Of a DNA stretch of 64,000 nt, positions 1 to 9,696 are shown piece by piece. Origin of the DNA: Nostocoides sp. Soil756 (lineage in GTDB: Bacteria; Actinomycetota; Actinomycetes; Actinomycetales; Dermatophilaceae). How positions within the stretch are numbered: the first letter of the stretch is position 1; each line of letters starts with the position of its first letter. The translations under genes and the position numbers were made by a program. Under the pieces are notes generated by a model. That model searched no databases and was not told where the DNA came from. It was given only the letters and a program-made list of their open reading frames with translations. Location: assembly GCF_001428065.1 (NCBI RefSeq), contig NZ_LMSE01000004.1, positions 489,704 to 553,703 on the forward strand, in the 5' to 3' direction.

Positions 1-65
1 TCCACCGGCCGTCGACGCGCCCCCGTTCTGACCCGCCGTCGCCGGTCCGCCCGGGGTCGGGTCCG

Positions 66-884
66 GTGAGCGACCATGCCTCCATGAGCCGGTCGTCGCC
101 ACCACCCCCGGGCGTGCTCGACGCCTTCGGGCTGCGCGGTGACCCCGTCCCCCTGCCAGGAGGGTCGGGCCCGGTCTGGCGGGTCGGTGGGGTCGTGCTC
201 AAGCCCGGCACCGACCCGGCCCACCAGCGGTGGCTCGGCGAGGTGCTGGCCACCGTCGAGCAGCGGGGGTTTCGCCTGGCCGAGGTGCGGCCCACCCCCG
301 ACGGGGCCTGGGTCGTCGACGGCTGGGGGGCGCAGTCGGTCCTGGCCGGGGTGCCGGCCCACGAGGGGCCGCCCGACTGGTCGGCCGTCGTGGCGGCATC
401 CCGGGACCTCCACCGCGCCAGCCGGCACCTGGAGCGGCCCGCCCTCCTCGACGCCCGCACCGACGCCTGGGCCGTGGCCGACCGGGCCGCCTGGGGCGAG
501 GCGGACCCGGCGGTGCCAGCCGTCGCCCGGCCCCTGGTCACCCTGCTGCGTGCCGTGCCGGCACCGCCCGGGCCGGCCCAGGTCGTCCACGGCGACCTGA
601 CCCGCAACGTGCTGGTCGAGGCCGGGATGCCGCCCGGCGTCATCGACGTGTCGCCGTACTGGCGACCCGCGTCCTGGGCGGAGGGGATCGTCGTGGCCGA
701 CGCCCTCGCGTGGCACCACGCCGCACCGTCGCTCCTCGACGCGCTGGGCGTCCCCGCGCAGGCCGTGGCGCGCGGTCTGCTGTTCCGCCTGTTCACGAGC
801 TGCCTGCTCCACGACGCCGACGACCCCCGGCTGCGGGCGGAGGTCGACGGGGCGCGGAGGGTCGCGGCCGTGCTCGGGCTCTGA
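66..884 (+). CDS. TIGR02569-type kinase-fold protein
   Basis: 272-residue protein with an aminoglycoside-phosphotransferase-like fold. A HGDLTRNV catalytic-loop motif lies near residue 175, followed by an IDVSPYWRP segment where the metal-binding Asp of kinases sits. The family occurs next to the AdnAB helicase-nuclease genes in many actinobacteria, and the same order is seen here. Its substrate is unknown to me. The GTG start at 66 is the first in-frame start in the window; the gene is separated from adnA by about 60 bases and is probably co-oriented with it. Family assignment rests on context plus the kinase motifs, so no specific reaction is claimed. Confidence 0.8.
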   Translation: MSDHASMSRSSPPPPGVLDAFGLRGDPVPLPGGSGPVWRVGGVVLKPGTDPAHQRWLGEVLATVEQRGFRLAEVRPTPDGAWVVDGWGAQSVLAGVPAHEGPPDWSAVVAASRDLHRASRHLERPALLDARTDAWAVADRAAWGEADPAVPAVARPLVTLLRAVPAPPGPAQVVHGDLTRNVLVEAGMPPGVIDVSPYWRPASWAEGIVVADALAWHHAAPSLLDALGVPAQAVARGLLFRLFTSCLLHDADDPRLRAEVDGARRVAAVLGL

Positions 885-946
885 CCGACCGGCCCCTCCG
901 CCGCGGCGAGACCGGGGTGTCGGGATGGCGTGATGGAATCGCTCGC

Positions 947-3900
947 GTGCTCGTCCTGACCCGCCCCGACCCCGTGGCCGCCTCCGGCCCCGTGGTGCTC
1001 GACGCCGCGCAGCAGGCCGTGGTCGACCACCGCGGTCCGGTCCTGCGGGTCCTCGGGGCGCCGGGCACGGGGCGGTCCACCACCGCGGTCGAGGTGGTGG
1101 CCGCACGGGTGGCCGAGGGGTTACGGGCCGACGCGTGCCTGCTGCTGGCCCCCACCCGGCTCGCGGCCGCCCGCCTGCGCGACGCCCTGACCACCCGCGT
1201 CGGCGGCACCAGCACCACGCCACTGGCGCGCACCCACCAGTCCTTCGGCTTCGGCATCCTGCGCGAGGCCGCGGCCCTAGTTGGCGACCCGCCGCCGCGG
1301 CTGCTCAGCGGCCCCGAGCAGGACGTCGTCCTCGCCGAGCTGCTGACCGGCCATGCCGCGGGCGAGGCCCCCGCGCCCACGTGGCCGGCATCCCTGCAGC
1401 TGGCCCTCCCCACGCGCACCTTCCGCGGCGAGCTGCGCGACCTGCTGATGCGCGCCGTCGAGCTGGGCCTCGAGCCCCACGACCTCGCCGCTTTGGGGCG
1501 CGAGCACGAGCGGCCCGAGTGGGTGGCCGCCGCCGACGTGCTGCGCGAGTACGACGAGGTCACCGCGCTGTCCGCGCCCGGTGCGTTCGACCCGGCGTGG
1601 GTCCTGGGCGCGGCCGCCGACCATCTCGAGGACGACCCCGTCGCGCTCGACCGGCTCCGAGCGCGGGTCCGGCTGGTGGTCGTCGACGACGCCCAGGACC
1701 TCACCCCGGCCGGGCTGCGCCTGCTCCGCACGGTGGTGGGGCCCGGCGCGGTCGACCTCGTGCTGCTGGGCGACCCCGATGCCTCCACCCAGACCTTCCG
1801 CGGCGCCGACCCCCGTCTGTTCGTCGGTGCCTGGCCGGACGCCACCACGATCGTGCTGACGACCGGCCATCGCTGCCCGCCCGTCGTGCAGGACGCGGCG
1901 ACCCGGGTGGTCGGGCATGTCGGCGTCGTCGGGGGGGCGACCCACCGCCGGCCGGCCCCGGACCGCGAGGGGGGAGCCGTCGAGGTCCACCTCGTGCGCA
2001 CCGTCGCCCAGGAAGCCGCGCTGGTCGCGGGCCTGCTGCGGCGGGCCCACCTCGAGGCCTCGGTGCCCTGGTCGCGGATGGCGGTACTGGTGCGCGGCGG
2101 CTCGCGCACGGCCACCCTGCGACGGGTGCTCACCGGCTCGGGCGTGCCGGTCGGCACCGCCACCGCCGACCTCCCGGTCCGCGACGAGCCGGCCGTCCGC
2201 CCCTTCCTCGCCCTGCTGCGGATGGCGCTCGAGGTGTCGGCCGGTGCCGAGACCCTCGACCCCGCCGCCCTGGTCGACGTCCTGACCTCTCCGGTCGGCG
2301 GGGCCGACGCCGTCGTGCTGCGCCGGCTGCGACGCTCGCTGCGCCGCCTCGAGCTCGAGTCCGGCGGGGGGCGGCCCAGCGACGTGCTGCTGGCCGAGGC
2401 AGTGCTGGCACCGTTCGTGCTCGAGCGCCTGGGCCCGGAGGCCCGGCCCGCCCGGGCGGTCTCGCGCGTGCTGGATGCCGCGGTCGCCGTCCTGTCCGAG
2501 GGCGCGGGGGTGGAGGACGTGCTGTGGGCCATGTGGCGCGCGAGCGGCCTGGCCGGCCCGTGGCGTGAGAGCGCGCTGGCCGGAGGCGCCGCGGGGCGCA
2601 GGGCCGACCGTGACCTCGATGCCGTACTCGGCCTGTTCGACGCCGCCGGCCGGTTCGTCGAGCGGCTGCCCGCCGCCCCGCCCGCCCAGTTCCTCGACCA
2701 CCTGCTCGCCCAGGACGTCGCCGGCGACAGCCTCGTCGCCCGAGCCCCCGACGGCGAGTCCGTCGCCCTGCTGACGCCCGCGGCGTCCGCCGGGCGCGAG
2801 TGGGACCTCGTCGTCGTCGCAGGCGTCCAGGAGGGGGTCTGGCCCGACCTGCGGCTGCGCGGCTCGCTGCTGCGCTCCACCGAGCTCGTCGACGTGGTCA
2901 CCGGCCGCGCCGGCGACGCCCGCGCCGCGCGGGCTCAGGTGCGCCACGACGAGACCCGGCTCTTCCACGTGGCCCTCACCCGGGCGCGTGAGCGAGTGGT
3001 CGTCACGGCGGTGCGCAGCGAGGACGAGCAGCCCTCGCCGTACCTCGACGTCGTCGACCCCCGCACCGAGCCCCGGCCCTTCACCGACGTCCCGCGGCCT
3101 GCGACCCTCCCCGGCTTGGTCGCCGAGCTGCGCCGCGAGCTGGTGGCCGACGACCCCCAGGTCCGCGGGGCGGCGGTGGCCACCCTGGCCCGGCTGGCCG
3201 TCGAGGGTGTCCCTGGGGCCGACCCGAGCCGCTGGTGGGCCCTGCGCGAGACCACCGACGACCGTCCGCGGCGGGCCCCCGACCGACCGGTGGGTGTGTC
3301 GCCGTCGGCCATCGACCGGTTCGCCCGGTGCGGGCTGCAGTGGGCGCTGCGCTCGGCGGGTGGCGAGGGCCCGTCGGTGGGTGCGGCCGACATCGGGACC
3401 CTCGTCCACGACGTCGCCCACGACCTCGGCGACACCGACGCCGCCACCTACGCCGCCGAGATCGAGCGGCGCTGGGGCCGGCTCGGGATGGCGCCGGGCT
3501 GGCTCTCGCGCCGTGACCTGGCCCGGGCCCAGCAGATGGCCGGGCGCCTGGCCACGTACGTCGCGGAGTCCTCGGCGTCCGGCTGGCGGCGCGCGGCCTC
3601 CGAGGAGGCGATGCGCGTCGCTCTCGGCCGGGCCGTGGTGCGCGGGCGTGTCGACCGCATCGAGGTCGACGGCCAGGGCCGGGTGCGCGTGGTCGACCTC
3701 AAGACCGGCGCCAGCAAGCCGACCGCCGACGAGGTGCGCCGGCACGGCCAGCTGGGGGTCTACCAGCTGGCGGTCGAGGCGGGTGCCCTGGCCGTCCACG
3801 GCCACGCGTCGGGCGGGGCGGCCCTGCTCCAGCTCGGCCGGGCGGCCAACAAGAGCACCACCCTCCAGGTGCAGGCCCCGCTCGCCGACGACCCCGAGCC

Positions 3901-4039
3901 CGGCTGGGCCGCAGCGCTGCTCGAGACCACCGCCGACGCGATGGGGGCGGCCGTCTTCACCGCCACCCCCGGCACCTGGTGCGGGTCGTGCCAGCTCCAG
4001 TCCTCGTGCCCGGCGCGCGAGGAGGGCCGGCGCCTGTGA
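947..4039 (+). CDS. adnA: AdnA-like helicase-nuclease subunit
   Basis: About 1030 residues, matching the AdnA subunit of the mycobacterial AdnAB DNA end-resection motor. The N-terminal UvrD-type helicase has a P-loop GAPGTGRST near residues 36-44, a Walker B-like VVVDDAQDLT near 244 and a motif VI VALTRARER near 676. The C-terminal RecB-type nuclease has GRVDR near 900, VVDLKTG near 915-921 and QLGVYQLAV. Four cysteines (near 796, then the CGSCQLQSSC cluster at about 1012-1021) match the iron-sulfur nuclease arrangement of AddB-like proteins. The P-loop has Arg where active motors have Lys, so this motor may be weak or inactive, with AdnB leading. Its stop overlaps the adnB start (GTGA). The start could also be GTG 917, ten codons earlier; neither has a clear Shine-Dalgarno sequence. 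Confidence 0.9.
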   Translation: MLVLTRPDPVAASGPVVLDAAQQAVVDHRGPVLRVLGAPGTGRSTTAVEVVAARVAEGLRADACLLLAPTRLAAARLRDALTTRVGGTSTTPLARTHQSFGFGILREAAALVGDPPPRLLSGPEQDVVLAELLTGHAAGEAPAPTWPASLQLALPTRTFRGELRDLLMRAVELGLEPHDLAALGREHERPEWVAAADVLREYDEVTALSAPGAFDPAWVLGAAADHLEDDPVALDRLRARVRLVVVDDAQDLTPAGLRLLRTVVGPGAVDLVLLGDPDASTQTFRGADPRLFVGAWPDATTIVLTTGHRCPPVVQDAATRVVGHVGVVGGATHRRPAPDREGGAVEVHLVRTVAQEAALVAGLLRRAHLEASVPWSRMAVLVRGGSRTATLRRVLTGSGVPVGTATADLPVRDEPAVRPFLALLRMALEVSAGAETLDPAALVDVLTSPVGGADAVVLRRLRRSLRRLELESGGGRPSDVLLAEAVLAPFVLERLGPEARPARAVSRVLDAAVAVLSEGAGVEDVLWAMWRASGLAGPWRESALAGGAAGRRADRDLDAVLGLFDAAGRFVERLPAAPPAQFLDHLLAQDVAGDSLVARAPDGESVALLTPAASAGREWDLVVVAGVQEGVWPDLRLRGSLLRSTELVDVVTGRAGDARAARAQVRHDETRLFHVALTRARERVVVTAVRSEDEQPSPYLDVVDPRTEPRPFTDVPRPATLPGLVAELRRELVADDPQVRGAAVATLARLAVEGVPGADPSRWWALRETTDDRPRRAPDRPVGVSPSAIDRFARCGLQWALRSAGGEGPSVGAADIGTLVHDVAHDLGDTDAATYAAEIERRWGRLGMAPGWLSRRDLARAQQMAGRLATYVAESSASGWRRAASEEAMRVALGRAVVRGRVDRIEVDGQGRVRVVDLKTGASKPTADEVRRHGQLGVYQLAVEAGALAVHGHASGGAALLQLGRAANKSTTLQVQAPLADDPEPGWAAALLETTADAMGAAVFTATPGTWCGSCQLQSSCPAREEGRRL

Positions 4040-7000
4040 CCACCACCGACACCGGCCTGCGCTGGAGCGCCGTCGACCTCGCCCGCGCCCTGGGCCAGTC
4101 CTACGCCCCCACCGCCGAGCAGGCCGCCGTCATCCAGGCTCCGCTCGCGCCCCTGCTCGTCGTGGCCGGCGCCGGCTCCGGCAAGACCGAGACCATGGCC
4201 GCCCGCGTCGTGTGGCTCGTCGCCAACGAGCTCGTCGAGCCCGACCAGGTCCTCGGCCTCACCTTCACCCGTAAGGCGGCCGGCGAGCTCGGCGAGCGAC
4301 TCACGGCGCGCCTGGCCGCCCTGCGCGAGGCGGGCCTGTGGACACCACGCACCGACGCGGGCGCGGCCGTCCTCGACGACGGCCCCACCGTCTCGACCTA
4401 CCACTCCTACGCGGCCGGGCTCGTGCGCGAGCACGGCGTCCGGCTCGGCATCGAGTCCGAGAGCCGCCTGCTCAGCGAGGCCGCGGCCTGGCAGTTCGCC
4501 CACGAGGCCGTCGCGTCGTGGGACGGCGACGTCGAGGGTGTCGACAAGGCCGAGTCCACCGTCACCACGGCGCTGGTCGACATCGCGGGGGAGATGGCGG
4601 AGCACCTGGTCGACGTCGACGCCGTGGCCGCCCACCTCGACGAGGTCGTCGCGACCCTCGAGGCCGTGCCCCGGGGCGGCTCGAAGCGCAAGGCCTACCC
4701 GGCGCCGGTGCGCGACGCCCTCGCCGTGCTGCGCGAGCGCCGTGCGATCCTCCCCCTGGTGCAGCGCTACGCCGAGCTCAAGCGCTCGCGCGATGCCATG
4801 GACTTCGCCGACCAGATGGCGCTCGCGGCCCGGGTCGCGCGCGAGGTGCCCGAGGTCGGGGCCGGTGAACGGGCGCGCTACCGAGCGGTGCTGCTCGACG
4901 AGTTCCAGGACACCTCCGAGGCCCAGCTCCAGCTGCTCCGCGCCCTCTTCGTCGCCCCTGGCCACCCGGTGCCGGTCACCGCCGTCGGCGACCCCCACCA
5001 GTCCATCTACGGATGGCGCGGAGCGAGCTCGACCACCCTCGACCGCTTCCGCTCCGACTTCGCCGATCCCGAGCCCGCCCGGGTGCAGCACCTCTCCACG
5101 AGCTGGCGCAACGACCACGCCGTCCTCGCGGTCGCCAACCGCGTGGCCGCGCCGCTGTCGGCCTCCGCCCGGGTGCCGGTCGAGTCGCTCGTCGCGCGGG
5201 CCGACGCCGGGCCCGGCCACGTCGCGGTGGCGCGGCTCCTCACCATCGAGGACGAGGCCGAGCACGTCGCGGTCTGGCTCCAGGAGCGCCGGTCCCGGCA
5301 CCGCGCCGCGACGGCGGCCGTGCTGTGCCGCAAGCGGTCCCAGTTCCGACCGGTCGTCGACGCGCTCGAGGCCCGCGGCGTCCCGTACGAGGTCGTCGGC
5401 CTCGGTGGCCTGCTGCACACCCCCGAGGTCGCCGACCTCGTCGCGATGCTGTGGGTCGTCCAGGACCCCACCCGCGGCGACCACCTGATGCGGCTGCTCA
5501 CCGGGCCGTCCTGTCGCCTCGGGGTGGCCGACCTCGACGGGCTGGGGGAGTGGGCCCGGCTGCGCCAGCGCCAGGCCCGCACGTCGACAGGGGACGGCGA
5601 GGACGACCGCGGGCGCGACCTCGCCCCCGACGCCAGCGAGCGGGCCAGCATCGTCGAGGCCCTCGACGACCTGCCCCCGGCCGCGTGGGTGGGTGACGAG
5701 GGTCAGCGGCTCTCCCCACTCGCGCTCGAGCGGCTGGACGGGCTCGGCCGGGCGGTCCGACGCCTGCGGGGCCTCACCGGCCTCGGGCTGGCCGAGATCG
5801 CGGCCGAGGCCGAGACCGCGCTCGGTCTCGACGTCGAGGTCCTGGCGCGCCCGGGCTGGAGCCCCGGCGCCGCCCGGGCCCACCTCGACGCCTTCGCCGA
5901 GGTCGCCGCCGCCTTCTCGACCAGCGCCGACCGCACCTCCCTCGGCGGCTTCCTGGCGTGGCTCGACGCCGCCGTCGACGAGGAGCGCGGGCTCGACCTG
6001 GGCTGGGTCGAGGCCCGTCCCGACGCCGTGCAGGTGATGACCGTGCACGCCGCCAAGGGTCTCGAATGGGACGTCGTGGCGGTGCCGGGGATGGTCGAAG
6101 GGTCCTTCCCGGCGCACTCCGCGCAGACGAGGCTGACCGACGAGGGATGGACCCACGGCGACCCCAACGACAAGGGCTGGCTGGTCGGGCTCGACACCCT
6201 GCCCTACGACCTGCGCGGCGACGCCGACGGGCTCCCGTACCTCCCGTGGCGCGACCTGGCCGACTGGGACGAGCTGGCCGCCGCCCATGCCCGCTTCCTG
6301 GCCGAGGGGGCCGCGCACGGCATCACCGAGGAGCGTCGGCTCGCCTACGTCGCCACCACCCGGGCCCGCCGCGACCTGCTGCTCACGGCGCCGGTGTGGG
6401 GGACCGCGTCCACGCCCCGCATCACCTCGCGCTTCCTGACCGAGGTCCGCGAGGCCGGGCTCACCGACGTCGCCACCCCCTGGGAGCCGATGCCCCCCAC
6501 CGACGACCCCAAGCCGCAGAACCCCCGCACCGCCGAGCCGGTCTCGGTCACGTGGCCCGAGCCGGAGCGCTCGGCCCGCCTGGCCGCGCTCGCCGGGCCG
6601 GCCCGGGCCGTCGAGGCGTCAGTCGCCGCGCTGCGGGGCGGCGCCCCGGACGCCATGGCCACCCGGGGCCGCTGGGCGCAGGAGGCCCGCCTCCTCCTCG
6701 GCGAGCGCGCGGCCCGTCGGCGGGGCGGCGACCTCGAGGTCGAGCTGCCGCCGCACCTGTCGACCTCGGCCCTGGTCTCCCTGGCCGACGACGCCGAGGC
6801 CTTCACCGCCGCGCTGCGCCGCCCCATGCCGCAGCCGCCGGCGCTCGCGGCGCGGCGGGGCACCGCCTTCCACGCCTGGGTGGAGCAGCACTACGCCCGG
6901 GCCGCCTTCGTCGACGTCGACGAGCTCCCGGGCTCGGCCGACGACGACGCCGCCGACATCGGGCTCGAGCAGCTGCGGCAGTCGTTCCTGGCCTCCGAGT

Positions 7001-7347
7001 GGGCCGACCGGCAGCCCGCCGAGGTCGAGACCAGCGTCGAGACGGTGGTGGACGGCATCGCGGTGCGTGGTCGCATCGACGCCGTCTTCGAGGAGCGCGG
7101 CGACGACGGGGAGCTGCGCTGGACCGTGGTCGACTGGAAGACCGGGCCGCCCGCCACCGGGGCCAAGGCCCGATCGCGAGCCCTCCAGCTGGGCGCCTAC
7201 CGGCTGGCGTGGGCGCGGCTGCGCGGGGTCGAGCCCGACCGCGTGCGAGGAGCCTTCTTCCACGCAGCGACCGGGGAGACGGTCTGGCCCGAGCTGCCGG
7301 ACGCGGCCGAGATCAGCCGAGTCCTCGCTGCGGCTCGTCCTCGGTGA
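4036..7347 (+). CDS. adnB: AdnB-like helicase-nuclease subunit
   Basis: About 1103 residues, partner of AdnA in a heterodimeric double-strand-break resection machine. The helicase part has an intact P-loop AGAGSGKT near 45-52, DEFQD near 288-292, and VTVHAAKGLEWD and YVATTRARR motifs. The C-terminal nuclease has GRIDA near 1012, VVDWKTG near 1030-1036 and QLGAYRLAW. It lacks the CxxCx5C iron-sulfur cluster present in AdnA. The GTG start at 4036 overlaps the adnA stop by four bases, indicating translational coupling. Its 3' end overlaps that of the convergent phosphotransferase gene by 35 bases. Confidence 0.92.
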   Translation: MTTTDTGLRWSAVDLARALGQSYAPTAEQAAVIQAPLAPLLVVAGAGSGKTETMAARVVWLVANELVEPDQVLGLTFTRKAAGELGERLTARLAALREAGLWTPRTDAGAAVLDDGPTVSTYHSYAAGLVREHGVRLGIESESRLLSEAAAWQFAHEAVASWDGDVEGVDKAESTVTTALVDIAGEMAEHLVDVDAVAAHLDEVVATLEAVPRGGSKRKAYPAPVRDALAVLRERRAILPLVQRYAELKRSRDAMDFADQMALAARVAREVPEVGAGERARYRAVLLDEFQDTSEAQLQLLRALFVAPGHPVPVTAVGDPHQSIYGWRGASSTTLDRFRSDFADPEPARVQHLSTSWRNDHAVLAVANRVAAPLSASARVPVESLVARADAGPGHVAVARLLTIEDEAEHVAVWLQERRSRHRAATAAVLCRKRSQFRPVVDALEARGVPYEVVGLGGLLHTPEVADLVAMLWVVQDPTRGDHLMRLLTGPSCRLGVADLDGLGEWARLRQRQARTSTGDGEDDRGRDLAPDASERASIVEALDDLPPAAWVGDEGQRLSPLALERLDGLGRAVRRLRGLTGLGLAEIAAEAETALGLDVEVLARPGWSPGAARAHLDAFAEVAAAFSTSADRTSLGGFLAWLDAAVDEERGLDLGWVEARPDAVQVMTVHAAKGLEWDVVAVPGMVEGSFPAHSAQTRLTDEGWTHGDPNDKGWLVGLDTLPYDLRGDADGLPYLPWRDLADWDELAAAHARFLAEGAAHGITEERRLAYVATTRARRDLLLTAPVWGTASTPRITSRFLTEVREAGLTDVATPWEPMPPTDDPKPQNPRTAEPVSVTWPEPERSARLAALAGPARAVEASVAALRGGAPDAMATRGRWAQEARLLLGERAARRRGGDLEVELPPHLSTSALVSLADDAEAFTAALRRPMPQPPALAARRGTAFHAWVEQHYARAAFVDVDELPGSADDDAADIGLEQLRQSFLASEWADRQPAEVETSVETVVDGIAVRGRIDAVFEERGDDGELRWTVVDWKTGPPATGAKARSRALQLGAYRLAWARLRGVEPDRVRGAFFHAATGETVWPELPDAAEISRVLAAARPR

Positions 7348-8401
7348 CGTCGGTGACCTCGGGCAGCACGTCGTCATCGTCGTCGTCGACCACCAGCTGC
7401 GGGGGAGTCGCCGGCCGGTCACGCACCGCCACCGGCGCCAGCGAGAACCGCCGGTAGTCGTCGCCGCCGTCGAGGGCGGTGTGCACCTCGTCGTCGAGCC
7501 GGCGCAGCTGGGTCGCCAGGACCTCGACGGCGCCGGGGTCCTTGCGGGCGAGGGCGTCCATGAGACGGGCCAGCAGACCGAGCTCGGCACCGAGGCGGGC
7601 CCGCACCATCAGGTTGGGGTCCGGTCGCTCCACGCGGGCGTGCGCGTAGGCCTCGAGGACGGTCTCGAGGGCCTCGGGCGAGGCCTCGGTGACCAGCGCT
7701 GCGAAGTCGTCGGCGGGGTCGGCGACCTTGGCGTCCTCCCAGCCCGTCATGGCTTTGACCGTGCCGGTGGCCGCGTCGCGCTCGTCGCGGAAGACGGCGA
7801 GCACCTGGTCCCCGGTGAGGTCGCCGTGCACCGGGGTGGCGGCGAACCGCCACAGCGCGACGTCCTCGAGGGCGCCCTCCCAGCGGGTGAGCAGGGCCGC
7901 AGGGACCCGGCCCGTGGCGGCGGCCCGGTCGAGCTCGGCCAGCCGGCGGGTGCGGTAGGCGTCGGCGTCGTAGGCCGGCAGGCCGGCCTCCTCGAACAGG
8001 GCCGGCGCGGTGTTGTGCAGCGCCGCCACGGCGCGCCCGAGCTCGGCGGCCAGCCCGGGGCCGGGCGGCAGCTCGCCGAACTCGAGGGGGTGGCCCGGCA
8101 GGTAGGGGTAGACGGCCGCGCGGCCGCCTTCCTCCAGGGCGACGAAGCCCTTGGGGGCCGGCACCGCGAACGGCAGCCGGCGCGCCAGTAGCCCGAGGAG
8201 GGTGACGGCCCGGTCCATCTCGGCGCCCGCCACGTCGGTGCGGGGAGCCCGCACGACCCAGCGGCGGTGCTCGGTGTCCTGGACGAAGGCGACGTCGAAG
8301 GACTGCCCGGGCAGGCTCGGGAGGGCTTCGACGCTCACCGGGTCCAGCCCGGGGACGGCAGCGCTGGCGAGCGCTGCGAGGAAGGCGGGGCTGCGGTCCA
8401 C
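7313..8401 (-). CDS. APH-family phosphotransferase-like protein
   Basis: 362 residues with an aminoglycoside/macrolide phosphotransferase-type fold. It has HGDLTGDQVL near residue 191 as the Brenner-type catalytic loop, then GWEDAKVADPADDF, where relatives usually have an Asp two residues before the acidic WED/WSD stretch (IDW). Here that position reads TGW, so the usual metal-binding Asp may be lost or shifted. The C-terminal tail is a long acidic extension including six consecutive Asp residues. The substrate is unknown. The gene is convergent with adnB (35-bp 3' overlap) and divergent from nudC with only 41 bases between starts. Confidence 0.75.
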   Translation of the reverse strand: MDRSPAFLAALASAAVPGLDPVSVEALPSLPGQSFDVAFVQDTEHRRWVVRAPRTDVAGAEMDRAVTLLGLLARRLPFAVPAPKGFVALEEGGRAAVYPYLPGHPLEFGELPPGPGLAAELGRAVAALHNTAPALFEEAGLPAYDADAYRTRRLAELDRAAATGRVPAALLTRWEGALEDVALWRFAATPVHGDLTGDQVLAVFRDERDAATGTVKAMTGWEDAKVADPADDFAALVTEASPEALETVLEAYAHARVERPDPNLMVRARLGAELGLLARLMDALARKDPGAVEVLATQLRRLDDEVHTALDGGDDYRRFSLAPVAVRDRPATPPQLVVDDDDDDVLPEVTDVTEDEPQRGLG

Positions 8402-8442
8402 GGCCCCACGGTATGCCGACGGAGCCCCGTAGGCTGGGAGCC

Positions 8443-9372
8443 GTGCCCCGTGCCGAGCGAACTCTTCCCTCCATCGCCCTCGGGGCCGCGGTCCTCGACC
8501 GCCGCGCCGAGCTGCGCTCCGACCCCACGTTGCTGCCCCGGCTGCTCACCGACCCCGCGACGCGGGTGCTGCGGCTGTACGGGGATGCCGTCGCCGTGCA
8601 CGAGGTCGACGACGGAGCGGTGACCGTGACCGTCGACCCGCCCGAGGCTGCCGACGCCGACCGTCTCGCGGTCTACCTCGGCGAACGTGACGGCGTGGCG
8701 CACGTGGGCGTCGTGTACGACGCGCCGGGCGAACCCGACCCCGGGCTGCGCACGCTGCGCCAGGTCGGGGCGCACCTCGACGACCTCGGCGCCGCCCTCT
8801 TCACGACCACGCTGGCCCTGGCCAACTGGCACCGCACCCACCCGTTCTGCCCACGGTGCGGCCACCCCACCGAGCCCGCCACCTCGGGCTGGATCCGCCG
8901 GTGCCCGGCCGAGGGCAGCGAGCACTACCCGCGCACCGACGTCGCCGTCATCATGTCGGTCGTCGACGACGCCGACCGCCTGCTGCTGGCCAGCGGCAAG
9001 GGCTTCCGCAGCACGGCCATGTCCGTCCTGGCCGGGTTCGTCGAGCCCGGCGAGACCCTGGCCTCCGCCGTGGCGCGCGAGGTGGCCGAGGAGGTCGGGG
9101 TCGAGGTCGACGACGTCACCTACCTCGGCGACCAGCCGTGGCCCTTCCCGTCGTCCCTCATGGTCGGGTTCACCGCCCGGGCCCGGGGCACCGCCCTGAC
9201 GCTGCAGGACGACGAGATCGCCGCGGCCCGGTGGTTCACCCGCGACGAGCTGCGCACGGCCGTGGCCGACGGGTCGGTGCTGGTCCCGGGGCGGGTCTCG
9301 ATCGCGCGAAGGCTGCTGGAGCACTGGCTCGGCGGCCCACTCGACGCCCCCGAGGTCGTGTCGATGCGCTGA
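8443..9372 (+). CDS. nudC: NAD(+)/NADH pyrophosphatase NudC
   Basis: 309-residue Nudix hydrolase of the NudC type, which cleaves NAD(H) and decaps NAD-capped RNA in characterised members. A zinc-ribbon region starts with CPRCG near residue 136, the Nudix box GFVEPGETL...REVAEEVGV spans about 199-221, and the NudC signature QPWPFPSS follows near 230. An ATG at 8413 is in frame, but the GTG at 8443 is preferred because a TAGGCT -10 element at 8430-8435 lies 7 bases upstream, fitting a leaderless transcript. The gene sits at the same place relative to AdnAB and UvrD2 as Rv3199c in M. tuberculosis. Confidence 0.92.
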   Translation: MPRAERTLPSIALGAAVLDRRAELRSDPTLLPRLLTDPATRVLRLYGDAVAVHEVDDGAVTVTVDPPEAADADRLAVYLGERDGVAHVGVVYDAPGEPDPGLRTLRQVGAHLDDLGAALFTTTLALANWHRTHPFCPRCGHPTEPATSGWIRRCPAEGSEHYPRTDVAVIMSVVDDADRLLLASGKGFRSTAMSVLAGFVEPGETLASAVAREVAEEVGVEVDDVTYLGDQPWPFPSSLMVGFTARARGTALTLQDDEIAAARWFTRDELRTAVADGSVLVPGRVSIARRLLEHWLGGPLDAPEVVSMR

Positions 9373-9426
9373 GCGCGCCGCCATCCGCCCCCTGAGGGCT
9401 CGGCCACTCGGGCTCGGGGACCGGGC

Positions 9427-9687
9427 TCAGCCCAGGCGCTCGCGCACCTGCGCGACCGACGGGTTGGTGAGGGCCGAGCCGTCCGGGAACAGCACGGTCG
9501 GGACGGTCTGGTTGCCGCCGTTGACGGTCATCACGTAGTCGGCGGCGTCGGGCTTGCGCTCGATGTCGACCTCGTCGTACGCGATGCCCTCGCGGTCGAG
9601 CTGGGACTTCAGCCGGCGGCAGTAGCCGCACCAGGTCGTCGAGAACATCGTCACGGTGCCGATGGCGGGCAGGGCGGGGGTGCTCAT
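9427..9687 (-). CDS. Mycoredoxin (Mrx1-type glutaredoxin-like protein)
   Basis: 86-residue thioredoxin-fold protein with the redox motif CGYC at residues 20-23, a TVPTVLF cis-proline segment near 61-67 and GSALTNPS afterwards. Mycoredoxins reduce mycothiol mixed disulfides in actinobacteria. The ATG at 9687 gives the usual family length. The gene is divergent from uvrD2. A SigR/SigH-type promoter (GGAAG-18 bases-GTT) reads toward it from 9722, ending about ten bases before the start codon, consistent with induction by thiol-oxidative stress. Confidence 0.93.
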   Translation of the reverse strand: MSTPALPAIGTVTMFSTTWCGYCRRLKSQLDREGIAYDEVDIERKPDAADYVMTVNGGNQTVPTVLFPDGSALTNPSVAQVRERLG

Positions 9688-9696
9688 GGTGCTGGC

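Noticed and set aside
1277-7590. Very long open frames opposite adnA/adnB and similar ones opposite most genes
   Set aside because: They mirror high-GC codon bias, have His/Gly/Arg-rich low-complexity translations with no domains, and lie over well-supported genes.
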